This document shows, one piece after another, positions 23,201-34,929 of a stretch of 41,628 nucleotides of DNA. Position 1 is the first letter of the stretch; each line of letters starts with the position of its first letter. Below the pieces are notes generated by a model. It was not told the origin of the DNA, made no database searches, and was given only the letters and a program-made list of their open reading frames with translations. Origin of the DNA: Liolophura sinensis (Eukaryota > Mollusca > Polyplacophora > Chitonida > Chitonidae); NCBI RefSeq assembly GCF_032854445.1, contig NW_027018325.1, positions 1-41,628 of the forward strand. The letters are read 5' to 3'. A program made the translations under genes and the position numbers.

Positions 23201-23503
23201 GGTTTCCCATGGAGTAAGAGCCGTTGCTGGGCACGTAACTTTCACATAAATTCTCATTCAATTGTCGCTACAGCCAAAAGTATTGGCCGGACAGCAACGC
23301 GGTTTGCACCATTCGAATTCTCGTCACAAAATACGTCGGATTAGCCTCTTACCAGCAGCATTGGAACAGGTTTTCCACTTTTGGATTTTTTGCCTGGTCT
23401 TTTTGCTATTTGAAATCGGCTACATTTACAATGTACCATCGCGACTGGTCATTACTATAGTCAACTTTTGATTATAAGTTATGTGCCCTTCGGTAGTCCA
23501 GAA
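20205..23503 (+). repeat. Six-monomer block B (l, q, m, n, o, p)
   Basis: Monomers: l (20205), q (20756; CTTTGAGCC, CACGTAATTTTGACATAAATGC, AATACATCGG, TTAGTCTC), m (21306), n (21856), o (22406) and p (22954). It matches block A monomer by monomer, but has q and m as separate units where block A has one hybrid. Many single-base indels raise the spacing here to 548-551 bp. Confidence 0.82.
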
Positions 23504-24598
23504 GACGTCAAATCTTTGGGCCAAGCCCATTTAACTCATCAGCAAATGTCTTACTTCTAAGTCGAACACAAACTCAATGTCTTTATCTGCATGTTGAAAA
23601 ACCACACCATTTGTATATAAAAAACACAAGGTACTTGATGACAGTCTGCTGTAAAAAGTACAATTGAACACTGACCCACATCAATAAGGTGCAAGGATGC
23701 GCAATTGGGCCAGGCATCTCCAGCTGTTGAAAAATTGCAAATTTCCTTGGTTTCCATGGTGTAAGAGCCGTTGCTGGGCACGTAACTTTCACATAAATTC
23801 TCATTCAATTGTCGCTACAGCCAAAAGTATTGGCCGGAGAGCAACGCGGTTTGCACCATTCGATTTCTCGTCACAAAATACGTCGGATTAGCCTCTTACC
23901 AGCAGCATTGGAACAGTTTTTCCACTTTTGGATTTTTTGCCTGGTCTTTTTGCTAATTGAAATGGGCTACATTTACAATGTACCATCGCGACTGGTCATT
24001 ACTATATTCAACTTTTAATATAAGTTATGTGCCCTTCGGTAGCCCAGAAGACGTCAAATCTTTGGGCCAAGCCCATTTAACTCATCCAGCAATTGTCTTA
24101 CTTCTAAGTCGAAGACAAACTCAATGTCTTTATCTACATGTTGAAAAACCACACCATTTGTATATAAAAAACACAAGGTACTTGATATAGTCTGCTGTAA
24201 AAAGTACAATTGAACACTGACAAACATCAATAAGGTGCCAAAAGATGCGCAATTGGGCCAGGCATCTCCAGCTGTTGAAAAATTGCAAATTTCCTTGGTT
24301 TCCATGGAGTAAAGAGCCGTTGCTGGGCACGTAACTTTCACATAAATTCTCATTCAATTGTCGCTACAGCCAAAAGTATTGGCCGGACAGCAACGCGGTT
24401 TGCACCATTCGAATTCTCGTCACAAAATACGTCGGATTAGCCTCTTACCAGCAGCATTGGAACAGGTTTTCCACTTTTGGATTTTTGCCTGGTCTTTTTG
24501 CTATTTGAAATCGGCTACATTTACAATGTACCATCGCGACTGGTCATTACTATAGTCAACTTTTGATTATAAGTTATGTGCCCTTCGGTAGTCCAGAA
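22406..24598 (+). repeat. Tandem dimer duplication (o, p) x 2
   Basis: The pair o + p at 22406-23503 is repeated at 23504-24598. Both p copies carry a private GGCCGGACAGC with GAATTC and TTTGCTATTTGAAATCGG; both o copies carry CTGCATGTTG, ATGGTGTAAG and TGAAATGGG. The period is about 1097 bp. The second o copy begins with AGTCCAG and has GTCGAACAC, a change also found in the following deleted monomer at 24599. Confidence 0.8.
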
Positions 24599-24938
24599 GA
24601 CGTCAAATCTTTGGGCCAAGCCCATTTAACTCATCCAGCAATTGTCTTACTTCTAAGTCGAACACAAACTCAATGTCTTTATCTACATGTTGAAAAACGA
24701 CACCATTTGTATATGGTAATGGTCGGAGAGCAACGCGGTTTGCACCATTCGAATTCTCGTCACAAAATACGTCGGATTAGCTTCTTACCAGCAGCATTGG
24801 AACAGTTTTGTCACTTTTGGATTTTTGCCTGGGCTTTTTGCTAATTGAAATCGGCTACATTTACTATGTACCATCGCGACTGGTCATTACTATATTCAAC
24901 TTTTGATTATAAGTTATGTGCCATTCGGTAGCCCAGAA
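24599..24938 (+). repeat. Deleted monomer, 340 bp (copy 1)
   Basis: A monomer with a 208-bp internal deletion. CCATTTGTATAT is followed directly by GGTAATGGTCGGAGAGC (near 24707-24727), removing the poly-A block, the CAGCTGTT and CCATGG region and the E-box. The right flank (TAATGGTCGG, GAATTC) is of type g. Later marks are GTTTTGTCACTTTTGG and, at the next marker, GAACACGTC in place of GAAGACGTC. Confidence 0.92.
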
Positions 24939-26580
24939 CACGTCAAATCTTTGGGCCAAGCCCATTTAACTCATTCAGCAATTGTCTGACTTCTAAGTCG
25001 AAGACAAACTCAATGTCTTTATCTACATGTTGAAAAACCACACCATTTGTATATAAAAAACACAAGGTACTTGATACAGTCTGCTGTAAAAAGTACAAAT
25101 GAACACTGACCCACATCAATAAAGTGCCAAAAGATGCGCAATTGTGGCCAGGCATCTCCAGCTGTTGAAAAATTGCAAATTTCCTTGTTTCCATGGAGTA
25201 AGTGCCGTTGCTATGCACGTGATTTTCACATAAATGCTCATTTAATTGTCGCTACAGCCAAAAGTATTGTTCGGAGAGCAACGCGGTTTGCACCATTCGA
25301 ATTCTCGTCATAAACTACGTCGGATTAGCCTCTTACCAGCAGCATTGGAACAGTTTTTCCACTTTGGGATTTTTGCCTGATCTTTTGCTAATTCAAATCC
25401 ACTACATTTACTATGTACCATCGCGACTGGTCATTACTATATTCAACTCTTAATTATAAGTTATGTGCCCTTCAGGTAGTCCAGAAGACGTCAAATCTTT
25501 GGCCAAGCCCATTTAACTCATCCAGCAATTGTCTTACTTCTAAGTCGAAGACAAACTCAATGTCTTTATCTACATGTTGAAAAACCACACCATTTGTATA
25601 TAAAAAACAGAAGGTACTTGATATAGTCTGCTGTAAAAAGTACAATTGAACACTGACAAACATCAATAAGGTGCCAAAAGATGCGCAATTGGCCAGGCAT
25701 CTCCAGCTGTTGAAAAATTGCAAATTTCCTTGGTTTCCATGGAGTAAGAGCCGTTGCTGGGCACGTAACTTTCACATAAATTCTCATTCAATTGTCGCTA
25801 CAGCCAAAAGTATTGCCGGAGAGCAACGCGGTTTGCACCATTTCGATTTCTCGTCACAAAATACGTCGGATTAGCCTCTTACCAGCAGCATTGGAACAGG
25901 TTTTCCACTTTTGGATTTTGCATGGTCTTTTTGCTATTTGAAATCGGCTACATTTACAATGTACCATCGCGACTGGTGATTACCATATTCAACTTTTGAT
26001 TATAAGTTATGTGCCCTTCGGTAGACCAGAAGACGTCAAATCTTTGAGCCAAGCCCATTTAAACTCATCAAGCAATTTTCTTACTTCTAAGTCGAAGACA
26101 AACTCAATGTCTTTATCTACATGTGAAAAAACCACACCATTTGTATATAAAAAACACAAGGTACTTGATACAGTCTGCTGTAAAAAAGTACAATTAAACA
26201 CTGACCCACATCAATAAGGTGCCAAAAGATGCGGAAGTGGGCCAGGCATCTCCAGCTGTTGAAAAATTGCAAATTTCCTTGTTTCCATGGAGTAAGTGCC
26301 GTTGCTGGGCACGTAATTTTGACATAAATGCTCATTTAATTGTCGCTACAGCCAAAAGTATTGGTCGGAGAGCAACGCGGTTTGCACCATTCGATTTCTC
26401 GTCACAAAATACATCGGATTAGTCTCTTACCAGCAGCATTGGAACAGTTTTTCGACTTTGGGATTTTTGCCTGATCTTTTTGCTGATTCAAATCCACTAC
26501 ATTTACTATGTACCATCGCGACTGGTCATTACTATATTCAACTCTTAATTATAAGTTATGTGCCCTTCAGTAGTCCAGAA
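24939..26580 (+). repeat. Monomers t, p and q after the first deletion copy
   Basis: Monomer t (24939) carries GAACACGTC, TCATTCAGC, ACAAATGAACACTG, AATAAAGTGCC and AGTGCCGTTGC. Monomer p (25487) starts with CTTCAGGTAGTCC. Monomer q (26032) carries GTAGACCAG, CTTTGAGCC, GCGGAAGTGG, AATACATCGG and TTCAAATCCAC. Monomer t always follows the 340-bp deleted monomer in this window. Confidence 0.78.
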
Positions 26581-27128
26581 GACGTCAAATCTTTGGGCCA
26601 AGCCCATTTAACTCACCCAGCAAATGTCTTACTTCTAAGTCGAAGACAAACTCAATGTCTATCTACATGTTGAAAAACTACACCATTTGTATATAAAAAA
26701 ACACAAGGTACTTGATACAATCTGCTGGAAAAAGTACAATTGAACACTGACCCACATCAATAAGGTGCCCAAAAGATGCGCAATTGGGCCAAAAATCTCC
26801 AGCTGTTGAAAAATTGCAAATTTCCGTGGTTTCCATGGAGTATGATTCGTTGCTGGGCACGTGATTTTCACATAAATGCTCATTTAATTGTCGCTACAGC
26901 CAAAAGTATTGGTCGGAGAGCAACGCGGTTTGCACCATTCGATTTCTCGTCACAAAATACGTCGGATTAGCCTCTTACCAGCAGCATTGGAACAGTTTTT
27001 CCACTTTTGGATTTTTGCCTGGTCTTTTTGCTAATTGAAATCGGCTACATTTACTGTGTACCATCGCGACTGGTCATTATTATATTCAACTTTTGATTAT
27101 AAGTTATGTGCCCTTTGGTACCCCAGAA
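26581..27128 (+). repeat. Monomer type u
   Basis: Marked by CACCCAGCAAATG, TGTCTATCTACATG, AAAACTACACC, ACAATCTGCTGG, TCCGTGG, GAGTATGATTCG, ACTGTGTACCATCG, GGTCATTATTAT and CCCTTTGGTACCCC. A second copy starts at 32400. Its right half also ends the hybrid at 28225. Confidence 0.78.
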
Positions 27129-30100
27129 GACGTCAAATCTTTGGGCCAAGCCCATTTAACTCATCCAGCAATTGTCTTACTTCTAAGTCGAAGACAAACT
27201 CAATGTCTTTATCTACATGTTGAAAAACCACACCATTTGTATATAAAAAACACAAGGTACTTGATATAGTCTGCTGTAAAAAGTACAATTGAACACTGAC
27301 AACATCAATAAGGTGCCAAAAGATGCGCAATTGGGCCAGGCATCTCCAGCTGTTAAAAAATTGCAAATTTCCTTGGTTTCCAAGGAGTAAGAGCCGTTGC
27401 TGGGCACGTAACTTTCACATAAATTCTCATTCAATTGTCGCTACAGCCAAAAGTATTGGCCGGAGAGCAACGCGGTTTGCACCATTCGATTTCTCGTCAC
27501 AAAATACGTCGGATTAGCCTCTCACCAGCAGCATTGGAACAGGTTTTCCACTTTTGGATTTTTGCCTGGTCTTTTTGCTATTTGAAATCGGCTACATTTA
27601 CAATGTACCATCGCGACTGGTCATTACTATAGTCAACTTTTGATTATAAGTTATGTGCCCTTCGGTAGTCCAGAAGACGTCAAATCTATGGGCCAAGCCC
27701 ATTTAACTCATCCAGCAATTGTCTTACTTCTAAGTCGAAGACAAACTCAATGTCTTTATCTACATGTTGAAAAACCACACCATTTGTATATAAAAAACAC
27801 AAGGTACTTGATATAGTCTGCTGTAAAAAGTACAATTGAACACTGACAAACATCAATAAGGTGCCAAAAGATGCGCAATTGGGCCAGGCATCTCCAGCTG
27901 TTGAAAAATTGCAAATTTCCTTGGTTTCCATGGAGTAAGAGCCGTTGCTGGGCACGTAACTTTCACATAAATTCTCATTCAATTGTCGCTACAGCCAAAA
28001 GTATTGGCCGGAGAGCAACGCGGTTTGCACCATTCGATTTCTCGTCACAAAATACGTCGGATTAGCCTCTTACCAGCAGCATTGGAACAGGTTTTCCGCT
28101 TTTGGATTTTTGCATGGTCTTTTTGCTATTTGAAATCGGCTACATTTTACAATGTACCATCGCGACTGGTCATTACCATATTCAACTTTTGATTATAAGT
28201 TATGTGCCCTTCGGTAGCCCAGAAGACGTCAAATCTTTGAGCCAAGCCCATTTATCTCATCAAGCAATTGTCTTACTTCTAAGTCGAAGACAAACTCAAT
28301 GTCTTTATCTACATGTTGAAAAACCACACCATTTGTATATAAAAAACACAAGGTACTTGATACAGTCTGCTGTAAAAAGTACAATTAAACACTGACCCCA
28401 TCAATAAGGTGCCAAAAGATGCGCAATTGGTCAGGCATCTCCAGCTGTTGAAAAATTGCAAATTTCCTTTGGTTTCCATGGAGTAAGTGCCGTTGCTGGG
28501 CACGTAATTTTGACATAAATGCTCATTTAATTGTCGCTACAGCCAAAAGTATTGGTCGGAGAGCAACGCGGTTTGCACCATTCGATTTCTCGTCACAAAA
28601 TACGTCGGATTAGCCTCTTACCAGCAGCATTGGAACAGTTTTTCCATTTTTGGATTTTTGCCTGGTCTTTTTGCTAATTAAAATCGGCTACATTTACTGT
28701 GTACCATCGCGACTGGTCATTATTATATTCAACTTTTGATTATAAGTTATGTGCCCTTTGGTACCCCAGAAGACGTCAAATCTTTGGGCCAAGCCCATTT
28801 AACTCATCCAGCAATTGTCTTACTTCTAAGTCGAAGACAAACTCAATGTCTTTATCTACATGTTGAAAAACCACACCATTTGTATATAAAAAACACAAGG
28901 TACTTGATATAGTCTGCTGTAAAAAGTACAATTGAACACTGACAAACATCAATAAGGTGCCAAAAGATGCGCAATTGGGCCAGGCATCTCCAGCTGTTAA
29001 AAAATTGCAAATTTCCTTGGTTTCCAAGGAGTAAGAGCCGTTGCTGGGCACGTAACTTTCACATAAATTCTCATTCAGTTGTCGCTTACAGCCAAAAGTA
29101 TTGGCCGGAGAGCAACGCGGTTTGCACCATTCGATTTCTCGTCACAAAATACGTCGGATTAGCCTCTCACCAGCAGCATTGGAACAGGTTTTCCACTTTT
29201 GGATTTTTGCCTGGTCTTTTTGCTATTTGAAATCGGCTACATTTACAATGTACCATCGCGACTGGTCATTACTATAGTCAACTTTTGATTATAAGTTATG
29301 TGCCCTTCGGTAGTCCAGAAGGACGTCAAATCTTTGGGCCAAGCCCATTTAACTCATCCAGCAATTGTCTACTTCTAAGTCGAAGACAAACTCAATGTCT
29401 TTATCTACATGTTGAAAAACCACACCATTTGTATATAAAAAACACAAGGTACTTGATATAGTCTGCTGTAAAAAGTACAATTGAACACTGACAAACATCA
29501 ATAAGGTGCCAAAAGATGCGCAATTGGGCCAGGCATCTCCAGCTGTTGAAAAATTCCAAATTTCCTTGGTTTCCATGGAGTAAGAGCCGTTGCTGGGCAC
29601 GTAACTTTCACATAAATTCTCATTCAATTGTCGCTACAGCCAAAAGTATTGGCCGGAGAGCAACGCGGTTTGCACCATTCGATTTCTCGTCACAAAATAC
29701 GTCGGATTAGCCTCTCACCAGCAGCATTGGAACAGGTTTTCCACTTTTGGATTTTTGCATGGTCTTTTTGCTATTTGAAATCGGCTACATTTACAATGTA
29801 CCATCGCGACTGGTCATTACCATATTCAACTTTTGATTATAAGTTATCTGCCCTTCGGTAGCCCAGAAGACGTCAAATCTTTGAGCCAAGCCCATTTAAC
29901 TCATCAAGCAATTGTCTTACTTCTAAGTCGAAGACAAACTCAATGTCTTTATCTACATGTTGAAAAACCACACCATTTGTATATAAAAAACACAAGGTAC
30001 TTGATACAGTCTGCTGTAAAAAGTACAATTAAACACTGACCCACATCAATAAGGTGCCAAAAGATGCGGAATTGGGCCAGGCATCTCCAGCTGTTGAAAA

Positions 30101-30416
30101 ATTGCAAATTTCCTTGGTTTCCATGGAGTAAGTGCCGTTGCTGGGCACGTAATTTTGACATAAATGCTCATTTAATTGTCGCTACAGCCAAAAGTATTGG
30201 TCGGAGAGCAACGCGGTTTGCACCATTCGATTTCTCGTCACAAAATACATCGGATTAGTCTCTTACCAGCAGCATTGGAACAGTTTTTCGACTTTGGGAT
30301 TTTTGCCTGATCTTTTTGTTAATTTAAATCCACTACATTTACTATGTACCATCGCGACTGGTCATTACTATATTCAACTTTTAATTATAAGTTATGTGCC
30401 CTTCGGTAGTCCAGAA
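27129..30416 (+). repeat. Tandem trimer duplication (p, p2, q) x 2
   Basis: Three monomers at 27129-28771 are repeated at 28772-30416 with a period of 1643 bp. Both first members share the rare pair CTGTTAAAAAATTGC and TTTCCAAGGAG plus CCTCTCACC. Both second members share TTTGCATGGTC and GGTCATTACCATA. Both third members begin CTTTGAGCC with CATCAAGCAATT. The first q is completed by a type u end (see 28225); the second by a normal q end. Confidence 0.82.
28225..28771 (+). repeat. Hybrid monomer, type q left / type u right
   Basis: The left part is type q up to CACGTAATTTTGACATAAATGC (near 28500). By about 28600-28640 it reads AATACGTCGG and TTAGCCTC, then TTTGCTAATTAAAATCGG, ACTGTGTACC, GGTCATTATTAT and CCCTTTGGTACCCC, as in type u. 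The switch is placed between about 28520 and 28600. This patch is clean, so an assembly artefact is less likely. Confidence 0.78.
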
Positions 30417-31511
30417 GACGTCAAATCTTTGGGCCAAGCCCATTTAACTCACCCAGCAAATGTCTGACTTCTAAGTCGAAGACAAACTCAATGTCTTTAT
30501 CTACATGTTGAAAAACCACACCATTTGTATATAAAAAACACAAGGTACTTGATATAGTCTGCTGTAAAAAGTACAATTGAACACTGACAAACATCAATAA
30601 GGTGCCAAAAGATGCGCAATTGGGCCAGGCATCTCCAGCTGTTGAGAAATTGCAAATTTCCTTGGTTTCCATGGTGTAAGAGCCGTTGCTGGGCACGTAA
30701 CTTTCACATAAATTCTCATTCAATTGTCGCTACAGCCAAAATTATTAGCCGGAGAGCAACGCGGTTTGCACCATTCGATTTCTCGTCACAAAATACGTCG
30801 GATTAGCCTCTTACCAGCAGCATTGGAACAGTTTTTCCACTTTTGGATTTTTGCCTTGTCTTTTTGCTAATTGAAATGGGCTACATTTACAATGTACCAT
30901 CGCGACTGGTCATTACTATATTCAACTTTTAATTATAAGTTATGTGCCCTTCGGTAGTCCAGAAGACGTCAAATCTATGGGCCAACCCATTTAACTCATC
31001 CAGCAATTGTCTTACTTCTAAGTCGAAGACAAACTCAATGTCTTTATCTACATGTTGAAAAACCACACCATTTGTATATAAAAAACACAAGGTACTTGAT
31101 ATAGTCTGCTGTAAAAAGTACAATTGAACACTGACAAACATCAATAAGGTGCCAAAAGATGCGCAATTGGGCCAGGCATCTCCAGCTGTTGAAAAATTGC
31201 AAATTTCCTTGGTTTCCATGGTGTAAGAGCCGTTGCTGGGCACGTAACTTTCACATAAATTCTCATTCAATTGTCGCTACAGCCAAAAGTATTGGCCGGA
31301 GAGCAACGCGGTTTGCACCATTCGATTTCTCGTCACAAAATACGTGGGATTAGCCTCTTACCAGCAGCATTGGAACAGGTTTTCCACTTTTGGATTTTTG
31401 CCTGGTCTTTTTGCTATTTGAAATCGGCTACATTTACAATGTACCATCGCGACTGGTCATTACTATAGTCAACTTTTGATTATCAGTTATGTGCCCTTCG
31501 GTAGTCCAGAA
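30417..31511 (+). repeat. Two p-type monomers
   Basis: 30417 carries CTGTTGAGAAATTGC, ATGGTGTAAG, AAAATTATTAGCCGG and TGAAATGGG. 30965 carries CAAATCTATGGG, ATGGTGTAAG, AATACGTGGG, ATTTGAAATCGG and GATTATCAG. Both have the p signature GATATAGTC with CTGACAAACATC and the GCACGTAAC form that destroys the E-box. Confidence 0.78.
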
Positions 31512-31851
31512 GACGTCAAATCTTTGGGCCAAGCCCATTTAACTCATCCAGCAATTGTCTTACTTCTAAGTCGAAAACAAACTCAATGTCTTTATCTACA
31601 TGTTGAAAAACCACACCATTTGTATATGGTAATGGTCGGAGAGCAACGCGGTTTGCACCATTCGAATTCTCGTCACAAAATACGTCGGATTAGCTTCTTA
31701 CCAGCAGCATTGGAACAGTTTTGTCACTTTTGGATTTTTGCCTGGGCTTTTTGCTAATTGAAATCGGCTACATTTACTATGTACCATCGCGACTGGTCAT
31801 TACTATATTCAACTTTTGATTAAAAGTTATGTGCCATTCGGTAGCCCAGAA
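31512..31851 (+). repeat. Deleted monomer, 340 bp (copy 2)
   Basis: It has the same breakpoint as at 24599: CCATTTGTATATGGTAATGG near 31616-31635, followed by GAATTC, TTTTGTCACTTTTGG and GAACACGTC. It is 6913 bp from the first copy, i.e. twelve full monomers plus one deleted monomer. Its private base is GTCGAAAACAAAC where copy 1 has GTCGAACACAAAC. Confidence 0.92.
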
Positions 31852-34589
31852 CACGTCAAATCTTTGGGCCAAGCCCATTTAACTCATTCAGCAATTGTTT
31901 GACTTCTAAGTCGAAGACAAACTCAATGTCTTTATCTACATGTTGAAAAACCACACCATTTGTATATAAAAAACACAAGGTACTTGATACAGTCTGCTGT
32001 AAAAAGTACAAATGAACACTGACCCACATCAATAAAGTGCCAAAAGATGCGCAATTGGGCCAGGCATCTCCAGCTGTTGAAAAATTGCAAATTTCCTTGG
32101 TTTCCATGGAGTAAGTGCCGTTGCTAGGCACGTGATTTTCACATAAATGCTCATTTAATTGTCGCTACAGCCAAAAGTATTGGTCGGAGAGCAACGCGGT
32201 TTGCACCATTCGATTTCTCGTCACAAAATACGTCGGATTAGCCTCTTACCAGCAGCATTGGAACAGTTTTTCCACTTTTGGATTTTTGCCTGATCTTTTT
32301 GCTGATTCAAATCCACTACATTTACTATGTACCATCGCGACTGGTCATTACTATATTCAACTCTTAGTTATAAGTTATGTGCCCTTCAGTAGTCCAGAAG
32401 ACGTCAAATCATTGGGCCAAGCCCATTTAACTCACCCAGCAAATGTCTTACTTCTAAGTCGAAGACAAACTCAATGTCTATCTACATGTTGAAAAACTAC
32501 ACCATTTGTATATAAAAAACACAAGGTACTTGATACAATCTGCTGGAAAAAGAACAATTGAACACTGACCCACATCAATAAGGTGCCAAAAGATGCGCTA
32601 TTGGGCCAGAAATCTCCAGCTGTTGAAAAATTGCAAATTTCCGTGGTTTCCATGGAGTATGATCCGTTGCTGGGCACGTGATTTTCACATAAATGCTCAT
32701 TTAATTGTCGCTACAGCCAAAAGTATTGGTCGGAGAGCAACGCGGTTTGCACCATTCGATTTCTCGTCACAAAATACGTCGGATTAGCCTCTTACCAGCA
32801 GCAATGGAACAGTTTTTCCACTTTTGGATTTTTGCCTGGTCTTTTTGCTAATTGAAATGGGCTACATTTACAATGTACCATCGCGACTGGTCATTATTAT
32901 ATTCAACTTTTGATTATAAGTTATGTGCCCTTTGGTACCCCAGAAGACGTCAAATCTTTGGGCCAAGCCCATTTAACTCATCCAGCAATTGTCTTACTTC
33001 TAAGTCGAAGACAAGCTCAATGTCTTTATCTACATGTTGAAAAACCACACCATTTGTATATAAAAAACACAAGGTACTTGATATAGTCTGCTGTAAAAAG
33101 TACAATTGAACACTGACAAACATCAATAAGGTGCCAAAAGATGCGCAATTGGGCCAGGCATTTCCAGCTGTTGAAAAATTGCAAATTTCCGTGGTTTCCA
33201 TGGAGTAAGAGCCGTTGCTGGCCACGTAACTTTCACATAAATTCTCATTCACTTGTCGCTACAGCCAAAAGTATTGGCCGGAGAGCAACGCGGTTTGCAC
33301 CATTCGATTTCTCGTCACAAAATACGTCGGATTAGCCTCTTACCAGCAGCATTGGAACAGGTTTTCCACTTTTGGATTTTTGCCTGGTCTTTTTGCTATT
33401 TGAAATCGGCTACATTTACAATGTACCATCGCGACTGGTCATTACTATAGTCAACTTTTGATTATAAGTTATGTGCCCTTCGGTAGCCCAGAAGACGTCA
33501 AATCTTTGGGCCAAGCCCATTTAACTCATCCAGCAATTGTCTTACTTCTAAGTCGAAGACAAACTCAATCTCTTCATCTACATGTTGAAAAACCACACCA
33601 TTTGTATATAAAAAACACAAGGTACTTGATATAGTCTGCTGTAAAAAGTACAATTAAACACTGACCCACATCAATAAAGTGCCAAAAGATGCGCAATTGG
33701 GCCAGGCATCTCCAGCTGTTGAAAAATTGCAAATTTCCTTGGTTTCCATGGAGTAAGAGCCGTTGCTGGGCACGTAATTTTCACATAAATTCTCATTCAA
33801 TTGTCGCTACAGCCAAAAGTATTGGTCGGAGAGCAACGCGGTTTGCACCATTCGATTTCTCGTCACAAAATACGTCGGATTAGCCTCTTACCAGCAGCAT
33901 TGGAACAGTTTTTCCACTTTTGGATTTTTGCCTAATTTTTTTGCTGATTCAAATCCACTACATTTACTATGTACCATCGCGACTGGTCATTACTATAGTC
34001 AACTTTTAATTATAAGTTATGTGCCCTTCGGTAGTCCAGAAGACGTCAAATCTTTGGGCCAAGCCCATTTAACTCACCCAGCAAATGTCTTACTTCTAAG
34101 TCGAAGACAAACTCAATGTCTTTATCTACATGTTGAAAAACTACACCATTTGTATATAAAAAACACAAGGTACTTGATACAATCTGCTGGAAAAAGTACA
34201 ATTGAACACTGACCCACATCAATAAGGTGCCAAAAGATGCGCAATTGGGCGAGAAATCTCCAGCTGTTGAAAAATTGCAAATTTCCTTGGTTTCCATGGA
34301 GTAAGAGCCGTTGCTGGGCACGTGATTTTCACATAAATGCTCATTTAATTGTCGCTACAGCCAAAAGTATTGGTCGGAGAGCAACGCAGTTTGCACCATT
34401 CGATTTCTCGTCACAAAATACGTCGGATTAGCCTCTTACCAGCAGCATTGGAACAGTTTTTCCACTTCTGGATTTTTTCCTCGGCTTTTTGCTAATTGAA
34501 ATTGGCTACATTTACTATGTACCATCGCGACTGGTCATTACTATATTCAACTTTTGATTATAAGTTATGTGCCCTTCGGTAGCCCAGAA
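31852..34589 (+). repeat. Five monomers between deletion copies 2 and 3
   Basis: t (31852; ACAAATGAACACTG, TTGTTTGAC), u (32400; CAAATCATTGGG, GAGTATGATCC), p (32946; GACAAGCTC, GGCCACGTAAC, TCACTTGTCGC), a mixed monomer (33494; GATATAGTC but CTGACCCAC, CCTAATTTTTTTGCTG) and an m/n-like monomer (34042; CACCCAGCAAATG, AAAACTACACC, ATCTGCTGG). Spacing is clean, 546-548 bp. Confidence 0.78.
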
Positions 34590-34929
34590 GACGTCAAATC
34601 TTTGGGCCAAGCCCATTTAACTCATCCAGCAATTGTCTTACTTCTAAGTCGAAGACAAACTCAATGTCTTTATCTACATGTTGAAAAACCACACCATTTG
34701 TATATGGTAATGGTCGGAGAGTAACGCGGTTTGCACCATTCGAATTCTCGTCACAAAATACGTCGGATTAGCCTCTTACCAGCAGCATTGGAACAGTTTT
34801 GTCACTTTTGGATTTTTGCCTGGGCTTTTTGCTAATTGAAATCGGCTACATTTACTATCTACCATCGCGACTGGTCATTACTATATTCAACTTTTGATTA
34901 AAAGTTATGTGCCATTCGGTAGCCCAGAA
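34590..34929 (+). repeat. Deleted monomer, 340 bp (copy 3)
   Basis: It has the same 208-bp deletion (CCATTTGTATATGGTAATGG near 34691-34711), with GAGAGTAACGCGG as a private change, TTTTGTCACTTTTGG and ACTATCTACC. It is 3078 bp after copy 2, five full monomers plus one deleted one. The upstream part lacks the AGTCCAG of the other two copies, so the deletion now sits behind a different neighbour. Confidence 0.92.

Noticed and set aside
24599-34929. Insertion of a mobile element at the 340-bp monomers
   Set aside because: These units are explained by loss of 208 bp of monomer sequence. There is no foreign sequence, terminal repeat or target-site duplication.
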